Assembly (NCBI GenBank): GCA_016793585.1 | Contig: JAEUJR010000599.1 | Coordinates: 1-13,689 of the forward strand | DNA: 13,689 nucleotides | Direction: 5' to 3' | Source of the DNA: Archangium sp. | Lineage (GTDB): Bacteria > Myxococcota > Myxococcia > Myxococcales > Myxococcaceae | Part shown: piece by piece, positions 7,701-13,524 of the stretch | Position numbering within the stretch: the first letter of the stretch is position 1 | Layout of the letters: each line of letters starts with the position of its first letter | Notes under the pieces: model-generated | The model's database searches: none | What the model was told of the DNA's origin: nothing | What the model saw: only the letters and a program-made list of their open reading frames with translations | Made by a program: the position numbers and the translations under genes

Positions 7701-8160
7701 AGGGCCCTTCAGGCACCAGCACCGTGGTGCCCCGATGGCCACCCATGGCCGCGCCGAGGTCGTCACGCAGCACGCTGCCCGCGATGGTGGCGTTGAGGCC
7801 CAGCGTCACCTGCCCGAGCGCGATGGCCTTGCCGGGGCCTGCTCCGACGGCGGCGAGGTCGACGACGCGCTGACGGTCGGGTCTGCCATCGCCATCGACG
7901 TCGAGCGTGACGAGCACCTCACCGCCCGTGCTGACGATGGGCTCGAGGCGGAACAAACCGTCGGCGTTCGCCACCGTCGTGAGGCTGGTGTTCTTGAGCT
8001 TCACCTTCGCGTTCGCGGCGGGAATCGGCGTCGCCCGCCCCGGCCGGAAATAGACGAGCGTGCCCGACAGCGAACCCGCCCCCGGAGGCGACGGCAAGGT
8101 CAGCTCGAGACACGACGAGAGGAACAACGCCAGCGAACCCCACCAGCACGCGCGACGCAT
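4750..8160 (-). CDS. Large multidomain lipoprotein with carboxypeptidase-regulatory-like and Ig-like domains
   Basis: The 1136-residue product starts at the ATG at 8160, which gives a short basic signal peptide and lipobox (LSSC, Cys17). The frame extends upstream to 8211, but that would bury the signal. With Leu after the lipid-bearing Cys, an outer-membrane or surface location is plausible. In order come three carboxypeptidase-regulatory-like beta-sandwiches (about 31-75, 123-185 and 217-280, each with a DGxF turn), an Asp-Ala-Gly-rich linker (311-358), a PKD/Ig-like domain (about 365-465), two further Ig-like modules (466-550 and 555-655) and an SbsA/Big_5-like domain (about 656-752; VVLEFDEPVANV). 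A C-terminal region of about 380 residues is rich in beta strands and may be a propeller. No catalytic motif is visible. It is divergent from the propeller lipoprotein gene at 8285, and a binding or adhesive surface role is inferred. The ribosome binding site is weak. Confidence 0.85.
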   Translation of the reverse strand: MRRACWWGSLALFLSSCLELTLPSPPGAGSLSGTLVYFRPGRATPIPAANAKVKLKNTSLTTVANADGLFRLEPIVSTGGEVLVTLDVDGDGRPDRQRVVDLAAVGAGPGKAIALGQVTLGLNATIAGSVLRDDLGAAMGGHRGTTVLVPEGPYATTCADDGSFLLPDLPDGPVNIAFFRDGYDLVVLEAMARAGEDVRLAPVRLVRSTAAAAPGVLRGRVVGGDGVSLAGVVVHLGRSGAEQAQVTTQADGVFRFDSLSAGPYDVAATKEGLLTVTVRNVLVSGGETLVGDLVLIAGQSTPPDFSVLPGLDAGITDAGAVDPDAGAGDAGVDAGFDAGRPPDGGADAGADAGSLDAGLDVLPEAIITPSPIAVAMDDLNDGGFVSFTVEGSDSIGNRPLKYTWESLDVGDGLHWMMDSVFASKARFFFSVTPDVRTYQIRLFVTDAQSRDSRWTNAEVRVSYRPVAVLEPAVTTVGTTVTLSCANSIDQGNLQLTHRFVLVSGAATLTPRGALVDVSSTTPGSVVVGCEVENTFGLVSGRDTSRITFTGQADAGLSLTVSAPQSVDAGAVVTLVGTVADAPGAVSASWLELTPPSPAIALTGSDTLTASFTAPAAVGGDQQRRFRLEVRSPPLCTGGPPACLSGAAETSVIITDRAGPIGRLVGTPPFNHAAPVVLEFDEPVANVTNLNARIFNGAAQAGAVVVAESPTRYLLVPDVALPVGPTLEVRLSGTLQDLTRGTQTAGQTLPFTVRTSTVTTVNSAFVSTAPTGPRPGIAVVTARPGGPSETTAVIAGWRDNQTMLFLPVSPNAVGLTEVTTPSVSGLVGNNPSRRLVAAGARVYALVDTASGAAWTSPADGALLTLDTSTPSPTWMRVTQPQTGGVVNWPTSAPGPLFTDGSSIFTTALTTNGLQVARLLSQGQWPDFIVNPSLAETVDGTSSMSPPGQTRATGSVLGTTRALATLSGTSLVVRRSAAINSWTTITPSPNLTYSGSAPKSLRMAMVNGIGAVVAAAPNVASSDVLQLNSHVAGSLWSANLPLPGAIVSPTPAFDLVSTSSGTHLLLAAVTQGKLFVWRRTGAMGSSWELLDGRNGDQSLHDLACTPDNPELALTPDGVFVTWAERCGASWRVAMARIE
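7087..7230 (-). repeat. Asp-Ala-Gly linker-coding low-complexity region
   Basis: This stretch encodes residues 311-358 of the large lipoprotein. It contains nine DAG tripeptides plus one DGG, giving an imperfect GTC/GGC/GCC-biased repeat at DNA level. Such DAG-rich spacers are common between the anchor and the folded domains of myxobacterial lipoproteins. The likely job is a flexible, acidic spacer, possibly divalent-cation-binding (inference). The units are irregular, so it is less slippage-prone than the minisatellite further right. Confidence 0.7.
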
Positions 8161-8188
8161 CGGCGCAGTATGCCCTGAGACGCCCCTC

Positions 8189-8218
8189 GTCACTGTGACG
8201 GCTTCGGTCACAGCTGAC
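8189..8218. promoter_or_regulatory. Repeated GTCAC/GTGAC half-sites in the divergent promoter region (candidate operator)
   Basis: The 124-bp gap between two divergent lipoprotein genes holds an 11-bp palindrome, GTCACTGTGAC (8189-8199). Eighteen bp on is the related near-palindrome GTCACAGCTGAC (8207-8218). Read together, 8193-8199 (CTGTGAC) and 8207-8213 (GTCACAG) form a perfect inverted repeat with 7-bp arms and a 7-nt spacer. The cluster lies 29-58 bp upstream of the minus gene's ATG and 67-96 bp upstream of the plus gene's ATG. It could bind a dimeric regulator or form a hairpin. The spacing does not fit CRP (TGTGA-N6-TCACA). No function is proven. Confidence 0.4.
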
Positions 8219-8253
8219 GGTCTTCAACCAGGCGGCATCGTTCGATTGGAGAC

Positions 8254-8270
8254 CTGGCAGAGCGTGTGCT
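8254..8270 (+). promoter_or_regulatory. Weak sigma-54-like -24/-12 element upstream of the propeller lipoprotein gene
   Basis: CTGGCAGAGCGTGTGCT has GG and GC separated by exactly 10 nt. It matches 11 of the 13 constrained positions of the sigma-54 consensus YTGGCACR-N4-TTGCW. The predicted transcription start, near 8281, would leave only about 4 nt before the ATG at 8285. It would therefore have to be nearly leaderless, which counts against it, although no Shine-Dalgarno sequence is visible before this ATG either. A chance match in GC-rich DNA is quite possible. Confidence 0.22.
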
Positions 8271-8284
8271 TCGGTGCTCCGGTC

Positions 8285-9604
8285 ATGAACGCTCTCAAAC
8301 CCACCCTCCTCGCCGCGCTGACCGCCCTCGCCTTCACCGCCTGCCCACCGCCCCCCGGCTCGTGCGCCACGACTGGCAACGGCTCCATCGTCGTCAGCTT
8401 CGCGGGCCTGCCCAGTGGAGCAACGGGCTCGGTCAGCGTGATGGGCGCCTCGTCACAGACGCTGACGATGGGCCAGACGCTGATGGTCACCGCCGGCAAC
8501 TGGGCCATCACGGCCGAGAAGGTCGTCGTCGACGACCCGCTCGTTCGCACCGTCTACGCGCCGCGCATCTCGGCCCCGAACTTCTGCCTCCCGAAGGACG
8601 GAACCCAGGCCGTCGACGTCACCTGGAGCGTGGTGAGCACGAGCAACGCGCTGTGGGTCGGCAACGGCTCGGGTGGCATGGGCACCACGCAGGGCTACGC
8701 GAGCGCGGTGCTGCGCAGCTCGTCGACGGTAGCGCCGTCTTTCAGCGGCAACCTGGCGGCGAGCCGCTCCATCACCTTCGACAAGGACGGCAACGTCTGG
8801 GCACTGGGGAACACGGTGAGCGACCCGATGGTGGCGCGCTTCGCTGCGGCGGGCTTCACGACGGGCTCGGTGCCGATGCCCGACGTCAGCATCACGATTC
8901 CCGGCGTCACCTGCATTCCCGCGACGAAGGCGCTCGCGTTCGACAAGGACGGCAACCTGTACGTCGCTTCGTCGTGCAAGAAAGAGGTCTACAAGCTGCG
9001 CGCTCTCGACATCACCACCTCGCAGTCGGTGACGCCGGCGCTCACGCTCGCCAACTTCTCGTCGGTCGACGGCCTCGCGTTCGACAAGGACGGGAACCTG
9101 TGGGTCGCCGACGGCACGTCGGACGAGCTGCTGCGCTTCGACGCCGCGAGCCTCACGACCGCCACGGCGCTGCCCACCCGCCGCATCAAGGCGCGTAAGT
9201 CTGATCAGCCCGCCGACCTCACCGCGCTCAAGCCCGACATGCTGGCCTTCGACAAGAACGGCAACCTGTGGAGCTACGACTTCGGCTTGAACCTCGTCTT
9301 CTCCGTCGCCGCGGCCGACCTCTCGGGCACGGGCATGGCGAACGCGACGCCGACGGTGCGCATCTCGATTCCGGTGAGCGCGGTGCTCGAAGGCCTCGCG
9401 TTCGACGAAGGTGGCGGGTTGTGGCTGCCGTACAGCGCGGGCAAGCTGGCGCGGCTCGCTCCGGCGCAGCTCACCGTGAGCAGCGGCGCGGGCGCTCCGA
9501 CGATGCCCGACACCATCATCACCGGCACCTCCATTGGCAGCGCGCAGGGCCCCGCCATCTACCCCGCGCCGAAGGGCACGCCGCTGTTCCACGCGCTGCC
9601 CTGA
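8285..9604 (+). CDS. NHL/SMP-30-like beta-propeller lipoprotein
   Basis: The 439-residue product has a 19-residue signal peptide and lipobox (FTAC, Cys20), followed by a proline-rich CPPPPGSC start. A small beta domain covers about residues 30-115. A propeller then shows five blade motifs: TFDKDGNVWAL (164), AFDKDGNLYVA (218), AFDKDGNLWVA (265), AFDKNGNLWSY (321) and AFDEGGGLWLP (372), with a possible first blade at NALWVGNG (121). The FDKDGNLWV pattern is typical of NHL/SMP-30-type propellers, and the Asp-rich loops could bind calcium (inference). No enzyme active site could be assigned. The ATG at 8285 is chosen because it sits exactly at the signal peptide; the frame is open upstream to 8060, but that part overlaps the divergent gene. 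It is a single-gene unit that converges with the DUF1554 gene 4 nt downstream. A surface ligand-binding role is inferred. Confidence 0.85.
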   Translation: MNALKPTLLAALTALAFTACPPPPGSCATTGNGSIVVSFAGLPSGATGSVSVMGASSQTLTMGQTLMVTAGNWAITAEKVVVDDPLVRTVYAPRISAPNFCLPKDGTQAVDVTWSVVSTSNALWVGNGSGGMGTTQGYASAVLRSSSTVAPSFSGNLAASRSITFDKDGNVWALGNTVSDPMVARFAAAGFTTGSVPMPDVSITIPGVTCIPATKALAFDKDGNLYVASSCKKEVYKLRALDITTSQSVTPALTLANFSSVDGLAFDKDGNLWVADGTSDELLRFDAASLTTATALPTRRIKARKSDQPADLTALKPDMLAFDKNGNLWSYDFGLNLVFSVAAADLSGTGMANATPTVRISIPVSAVLEGLAFDEGGGLWLPYSAGKLARLAPAQLTVSSGAGAPTMPDTIITGTSIGSAQGPAIYPAPKGTPLFHALP

Positions 9605-9624
9605 GGCGTCACTGCTCGAGGCAG
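9596..9624. terminator. Imperfect hairpin over the two convergent stop codons
   Basis: CTGCC (9596-9600) pairs with GGCAG (9620-9624), and GAG (9603-9605) pairs with CTC (9615-9617). Two mismatches separate the two stems, and the loop is 9 nt. It spans both stops of the convergent genes, which are only 4 bp apart. No T-run follows on either strand, so it could be a weak bidirectional or Rho-assisted end, or chance. Confidence 0.2.
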
Positions 9625-10277
9625 AGCAACCGCCGCTGCTGGTCGCACGTGATGGGCCCGTCGTGCTGCCAGCCCTGACCCGCGAGGCTGCCGACTTCGG
9701 CGCTGTCGGTGGCTGCCGACGACTCCCAGCTGCGGCACGTGGTGCCCATGTCGCGTTTGCCGTCGGGCAGATTCCCGGTCCACGCCTCCTTCATCGCGGG
9801 CAGCGCGGCGCCGGTCTCGTCGGTGGTGAAGGTGCGGCTGGCGTTCAGGTCGGCGAGCGCGGCGCGTGACGGGAGCACCACCACCGTCGCGCCCGTCGCG
9901 TCACGTGTCACCCACGGCCCGACGTCGGCCATGCGGTCGATGGCGTCGAGCGAGTCGGTGCTGACGTACGCCTTGAACGTTCCGGGCAGGTTCGCCATCG
10001 CCGCGGCCGCCTGACACTTCGCGTCTGCGCCGAGCACGCCCGACGCCGCCATGCCCTTGAGGTTGCCAGTCCACGTGCGGCTGGTGACGAAGGCGCGCTT
10101 CATGCCCGTGGAGCTGCCTCCCGCCGAGCCACCTGCGGCGCTGCCACCCGCCGACGAGGCGACCCCACCCGCTGCGCCGCCACCCGCGCTTCCTGCGTCA
10201 GCGAGCGACGGGGCACTGCCACACTGCGACGACACGACGAACGTCACGGCGCACACGCACCACTTCAGCGGCTTCAT
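9609..10277 (-). CDS. DUF1554 (lectin/endostatin-like) secreted protein
   Basis: The 222-residue product has a Sec-type signal (MKPLKWCVCAVTFVV) ending near SSQC-G. A Ser/Gly/Ala-rich linker (about 27-58) follows, then one DUF1554 domain (60-222). Diagnostic parts are RAFVTSRTWTGNL, VLGADAKCQAAA, GTFKAYVSTDSLDA, DRM...GPWVTRD, AWTGNLPDG, CRSWES and the closing C-D-x-x-R-R-L-L-C-L-E-Q. The same domain occurs in leptospiral endostatin-like (Len) outer-membrane proteins, whose fold resembles C-type lectins. Four cysteines (88, 181, 211, 219) probably form disulfides. Cys19 might be lipidated, but Gln at -1 is not canonical, so plain secretion is possible. The ATG at 10277 has AAAGG (10286-10290) 8 nt upstream; a longer frame to 10412 would overlap the cyclase gene. 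It lies 106 bp downstream of the cyclase gene on the same strand and has its own candidate promoter. Confidence 0.82.
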   Translation of the reverse strand: MKPLKWCVCAVTFVVSSQCGSAPSLADAGSAGGGAAGGVASSAGGSAAGGSAGGSSTGMKRAFVTSRTWTGNLKGMAASGVLGADAKCQAAAAMANLPGTFKAYVSTDSLDAIDRMADVGPWVTRDATGATVVVLPSRAALADLNASRTFTTDETGAALPAMKEAWTGNLPDGKRDMGTTCRSWESSAATDSAEVGSLAGQGWQHDGPITCDQQRRLLCLEQ

Positions 10278-10285
10278 GGTCTCGA

Positions 10286-10304
10286 CCTTTCGAAGGAGCG
10301 CTCC
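10286..10304 (-). promoter_or_regulatory. Ribosome binding site AAAGG and 10-bp palindrome in the DUF1554 gene leader
   Basis: On the minus strand, AAAGG (10286-10290) lies 8 nt before the ATG at 10277 and supports that start. Just upstream, GGAGCGCTCC (10295-10304) is a perfect 10-bp palindrome. If transcription starts near 10315, it would lie in the 5' leader, where it could form a small hairpin or bind a regulator. Confidence 0.5.
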
Positions 10305-10324
10305 GGCCAGCGCGCCGCGCCCAG

Positions 10325-10341
10325 AGCACGCGCTGGGCCAA
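10325..10341 (-). promoter_or_regulatory. Candidate sigma-54 (-24/-12) promoter for the DUF1554 gene
   Basis: The minus-strand sequence TTGGCCCAGCGCGTGCT has GG-N10-GC spacing. It matches 11 of 13 constrained positions of the sigma-54 consensus, including TTGGC at -24 and TGCT at -12. Transcription would start near 10315, giving a leader of about 38 nt that contains the palindrome and a good ribosome binding site. Sigma-54 promoters with NtrC-type activators are abundant in myxobacteria. The inverted repeat GCCCAG/CTGGGC (10319-10338) overlaps it. No upstream activator site was identified. Confidence 0.38.
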
Positions 10342-10383
10342 CCCACCTTCAGAGGGAGCGCGCCGCTCGCGGTCGTCGGGTGC

Positions 10384-11691
10384 TCACGACGTTTGTGTGG
10401 AGGAGCCCACAACGATGCCTTCGACGGGCACCGCGTTGGCCTTGCCTTTGAGCTTCACGTCGCCGAGCGCGGCGAGCTTCGCGCGTCGGCTTCCCGTCAG
10501 CCGCTCCGCCGCTGCGACCGACAGCACCACGCTCGCCGAGAGCTCCTTCGTCGCCGACTCGAGCCGTGAGGCGGTGTTCACCGTGTCGCCAATCACCGTG
10601 AACTCGCGACGGGCCTCGCTGCCCATGGGGCCCTGCAGCACCTCACCGAAGTGAATGCCGATGCCGTTGTCGAGTGGAGGCAGCCCCGCCGCCGCGAACG
10701 ACGCATTCAGCTCGACGAGGGCCGCGCGCATGGCCAGCGCCGCGTCGAAGGCGTCGTCGCACGGGTTCTCGCGCTCGAGCAGCCCGCCGAACGTCGCCAT
10801 CACCGCGTCGCCGATGAACTTGTCGACGGTGCCGCCGTGCGCCGAGACCGCCGCCACCATCTTCTCGAAGTAGGCGTTGAGCCGGTTCACCACCTCGGGT
10901 GGCGTGAGCGCCTCGCTGAACGTCGTGAAGCCGCGCAGGTCGCAGAAGAGCACCGCCACCTGTTTGCGCTCTCCGGTGATGGACGACTTCTCGCGCAGCA
11001 GCTTGTCGCGCACGGCGTCGCTCACGTACTGGCCGAAGAGGCCGTGAAGCACCTGCCGTTCACGCGCTTCGTCACGCACTCGGCGCACGAGGTCTCGCGA
11101 CGCCTGGGCGGCCTCGGCCACGAGAAAGCCCACGCCCACGACGACGAAGGCGCGCAGGCCGGCCACGCCACGGTCGGTGAGGTCGAAGAAGAAGCCCTGC
11201 TCGAGCACGTGCTCCAGCGTGAGCAGCTTCGGCCGCGCGAGCGCATGCGACGCGAAGGAGCACAGCCCGCCGACGAAGCCCGACACCCGCGCGAGCGCCG
11301 GGTTGAACGAGAGCCCCGAGAGCACCACCGCCACGAGAAAGACGAAGCCGATGGGACCGAAGAGGAACATCGCCGGGCCGAAGGTGAGAAAGGCGGGAGA
11401 GACGATGGAGGCGACGGTCGGCACGGCGTGGAGCGACAGCAGCACCACCCACGCGACCCGGCCCACCACGAGGCCGCGCCGGGCGAGCGCGAACACCATC
11501 AGGCCGTGCAGCGCGATGACGCCCACCGTCACCGAGGGCAGCCGCAGCCACGGTGAGTCGAGCGAGAGCCAGAACGCCACGAGCGTCGCCAGCGAGGCGG
11601 TCACTGCCGACGCGAGCGCGCCGCGGGCAAGCGCCGCGTTCGACGCGCGGTCGATGGCGCCGGTGAGCTGCTCGTCAGCGCCCGTCGTCAA
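10384..11691 (-). CDS. Membrane-bound class III adenylate cyclase
   Basis: The 435-residue product has an N-terminal membrane domain with about five or six helices (approximately 24-44, 52-70, 74-97, 106-128, 136-150 and 176-196). A helical linker (197-240) leads to a C-terminal cyclase domain (about 243-430). The metal-binding Asp251 (FCDLRGFTTFSE) and Asp295 (KFIGDAVMATFG) are present. So are Lys291, for adenine recognition, and Asn372 and Arg376 (GDTVNTASRLES). Thr365 replaces the second adenine-specifying Asp, the class IIIb pattern seen in bicarbonate-responsive cyclases. It should make cAMP from ATP at the inner membrane. The start is TTG at 11691, overlapping the upstream lipoprotein stop in a TTGA, which suggests translational coupling. 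A GTG at 11604 would cut into the first helix and is less likely. The membrane domain resembles no named sensor I can identify. Confidence 0.88.
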   Translation of the reverse strand: MTTGADEQLTGAIDRASNAALARGALASAVTASLATLVAFWLSLDSPWLRLPSVTVGVIALHGLMVFALARRGLVVGRVAWVVLLSLHAVPTVASIVSPAFLTFGPAMFLFGPIGFVFLVAVVLSGLSFNPALARVSGFVGGLCSFASHALARPKLLTLEHVLEQGFFFDLTDRGVAGLRAFVVVGVGFLVAEAAQASRDLVRRVRDEARERQVLHGLFGQYVSDAVRDKLLREKSSITGERKQVAVLFCDLRGFTTFSEALTPPEVVNRLNAYFEKMVAAVSAHGGTVDKFIGDAVMATFGGLLERENPCDDAFDAALAMRAALVELNASFAAAGLPPLDNGIGIHFGEVLQGPMGSEARREFTVIGDTVNTASRLESATKELSASVVLSVAAAERLTGSRRAKLAALGDVKLKGKANAVPVEGIVVGSSTQTS

Positions 11692-13394
11692 GGCAGCGAC
11701 ACCGTGTTCGCCGACAGCCCGTTCTCGGCGCCGGGCCCACCAACGCCTCCAGCCGAGGTGCGCAACGTCGAGCCACCATCGAGCGAGAGAGACGACGCAG
11801 ACAACACCACCGCCACGCTCGGGCCACCGGCGCCGCTGCCAGCCGCCTGGCCGTTCGCGCCGCGGCCGCCAGAGCCGCCAGGCGCGCCCGCTGCGGCGAA
11901 GGTGACGACTTCATCGGAGGGACCGTTGCCGTAGTAGCAGGCGACGTTGGGGTACGCGGCGCAGCTGCCGCTCGTCACCCGGCATGGCTTCGTCTGGCAC
12001 GACGCCGGGCTGCCAGAGCCGCCGTCGCTCCCCAGCGAGGCCACGCCACCTGCGCCACCAGCCGAGCCCGCGCCGCCCCGGCCTGCGCTCACCACGGTCT
12101 TCGTCAGACGAACCGTCGAGTTCACCGCGTAGAGCCCGATGGAGGCGCCCCCTCCCCGGCCGCGACTCCCGCCCGCCCCGCCACGCCCACCGCAGCCGCA
12201 CCAACCAGTCGGGCCCGCCACCGTGGCCGGGCCTTGCGAGGCGCAACCGACGCCACACCCACAGCCGCTGTAGCAGCCCGTGACTGTCGCGCCAGCGCCA
12301 CCGGATGAGCCGTTCTGGCCGTTGCCGCCCGAAAGCCCGTCGAGGCCGTCTCCGGGCGTGAAGCCCGACGCAGAGAAGGTGCCTCCGTCGGAGCCCGGGG
12401 TCGCAGGGAGCGGCAACGCCGCAGCGCCCGAGTTGCACGCCCCCGCGCACGACGACATCGCCGGAGCGCCGTCGCTGCCCGAAGACGCGACGCCGCCGGG
12501 CAGCCCGTCGGTCGCCAACACCTCCACGTCATCGAGGGTGAGCGTCGCATTCCTCGCCCAGACGCCGACCCGCGACGCGCCAGGCGTGTTGGGCGCAGAC
12601 GTGCCTCCGAGCAGGGTCTGCACGGAGAGGGAGCGCACCAGGACTCCGGCGTCGACCACGGCAAGCGCGGGCCCACCATCGAGCGCGAGAATGACGGTCT
12701 GAACCCTCGCGTCAGCGGTGCAGTCGCGGCGCCAGGTCGACGCGTTCACCGACCAGCCAGCCAGCAGCGAGATGGGCTGACGAACCGTCACGTTCCCCGC
12801 GAAGACGCCCGGCGCAAGGTAGAGCGTGGTGCGGCCCAGGAGCATCGCCCGATCGAGCGCCGTGCCAATCGATTGCACGGGGAACGAGCGGCTTCCGCCC
12901 AGCCCGTCGTTGCCCGTCGGCGCGACGAATACTCCCGAGATGTCATCGACCACCTCGGACGGGTTGCAGTCACTTTGGCCGCCATCGGGGGCTGAGCCAC
13001 CCGCTGATGCAGTGCCGCCCGCTGATGCAGTGCCGCCCGCTGATGCTGTGCCGCCCGCTGATGCAGTGCCGCCCGCCGATGCAGTGCCGCCCGCTGATGC
13101 AGTGCCGCCCGCTGATGCAGTGCCACCCGCTGATGCAGTGCCACCCGCTGATGCAATGCCACCCGCTGATGCAGTGCCGCCCGCCGGTGCGGTGCCACCT
13201 GCCGAAGACCCGCCTCCGCTCCCACCGTCTGATCCGCGCACGCAGTAATCGGCTGCCTCAATCTGCCTGCAGACGAACCCGTCGGGGCAGACGCCGCCTG
13301 CCTCGCACCGAAAGACGAGCTCGTCGGGCACCTGTGCGCACGAAACACCGAGCAGCAGCCCGACCATGCCGACGCGTCTCATGGGTGCGAACAC
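11688..13394 (-). CDS. Cysteine- and glycine-rich beta-helix lipoprotein (DUF1565-like)
   Basis: The 568-residue product carries a signal peptide (MRRVGMVGLLLGVSC, counted from an internal ATG) with a lipobox-like GVSC. A short Cys motif follows (CEAGGVCPDGFVC), common in myxobacterial lipoproteins. Next come a Ser-Ala-Gly-Gly-Thr hexapeptide repeat (about 66-131) and a DUF1565-like segment at about 150-200 (FVAPTGNDG ... TTLYLAPGVF) that opens a right-handed beta-helix. The rest is very Gly-rich, with clustered cysteines (GCYSGCGCGVGC, WCGCGGRGG). The GTG at 13394 is preferred because AGGGAG (13400-13405) lies 5 nt before it; the ATG at 13382 is a close alternative, while the ATG at 13433 lacks support. 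The stop overlaps the cyclase start, so the two genes probably form an operon. No active site is seen. A surface or spacer-mounted binding protein is inferred. Confidence 0.8.
   Translation of the reverse strand: MFAPMRRVGMVGLLLGVSCAQVPDELVFRCEAGGVCPDGFVCRQIEAADYCVRGSDGGSGGGSSAGGTAPAGGTASAGGIASAGGTASAGGTASAGGTASAGGTASAGGTASAGGTASAGGTASAGGTASAGGSAPDGGQSDCNPSEVVDDISGVFVAPTGNDGLGGSRSFPVQSIGTALDRAMLLGRTTLYLAPGVFAGNVTVRQPISLLAGWSVNASTWRRDCTADARVQTVILALDGGPALAVVDAGVLVRSLSVQTLLGGTSAPNTPGASRVGVWARNATLTLDDVEVLATDGLPGGVASSGSDGAPAMSSCAGACNSGAAALPLPATPGSDGGTFSASGFTPGDGLDGLSGGNGQNGSSGGAGATVTGCYSGCGCGVGCASQGPATVAGPTGWCGCGGRGGAGGSRGRGGGASIGLYAVNSTVRLTKTVVSAGRGGAGSAGGAGGVASLGSDGGSGSPASCQTKPCRVTSGSCAAYPNVACYYGNGPSDEVVTFAAAGAPGGSGGRGANGQAAGSGAGGPSVAVVLSASSLSLDGGSTLRTSAGGVGGPGAENGLSANTVSLP
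13003..13200. repeat. 18-bp minisatellite, 11 copies, in frame
   Basis: Eleven head-to-tail 18-bp units (consensus gctgatgcagtgccgccc on the plus strand) run without spacers. Units 1, 2, 4, 6 and 10 are identical. Units 3, 5, 7, 8 and 9 differ at one or two bases, and unit 11 (13183-13200) is clearly diverged. On the minus strand each unit encodes one TASAGG hexapeptide of the beta-helix lipoprotein. Because 18 is a multiple of three, gain or loss of units by slippage would change the linker length without breaking the frame. This also leaves all six frames open, producing spurious ORFs such as an Ala-Asp-Ala-Val-Pro-Pro repeat. Confidence 0.95.
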
Positions 13395-13524
13395 TAGCGC
13401 TCCCTGCCCAGCGTCACGTGGAGCCAGGCGCATTGGTGACTGAAGACACGCTCACGTCACGTTGCGGGCGCTGCTCCGGATCCGCCTTGAAACGTGTGAG
13501 CACTGTGGTACGCGCGCCGCCGCC
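13395..13524. promoter_or_regulatory. Divergent intergenic region upstream of atpD and the beta-helix lipoprotein gene
   Basis: These 130 bp must hold promoters for both divergent genes. CGTCACGT occurs twice (13412-13419 and 13455-13462), the first as part of a CACGTG palindrome, and GGTGAC lies between them. A TTGAAA at 13487-13492 resembles a -35 box, but no convincing -10 follows at proper spacing. No clear Shine-Dalgarno precedes the atpD ATG. I cannot place a promoter with confidence. Confidence 0.4.
13400..13405 (-). promoter_or_regulatory. Ribosome binding site AGGGAG deciding the lipoprotein start
   Basis: The minus-strand AGGGAG is 5 nt from the GTG at 13394, but 17 nt from the ATG at 13382. 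Spacing therefore favours the GTG start, which adds only four residues (MFAP) before the signal peptide. Confidence 0.5.

Noticed and set aside
8194..8212. CRP-type cAMP receptor site (TGTGA...TCACA)
   Set aside because: The spacer is 9 nt instead of 6. It is tempting given the nearby adenylate cyclase, but the geometry does not fit.
8060..8284. 75-residue N-terminal extension of the propeller lipoprotein
   Set aside because: It overlaps the divergent gene and would bury the signal peptide and lipobox that begin exactly at 8285.
13003..13200. CRISPR array
   Set aside because: Units are 18 bp, directly abutting, with no spacers, and lie inside a lipoprotein gene.
13487..13515. Sigma-70 type promoter for atpD (TTGAAA as -35)
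   Set aside because: At 16-18 nt spacing the -10 position is GC-rich (ACGCGC), so no promoter can be supported.
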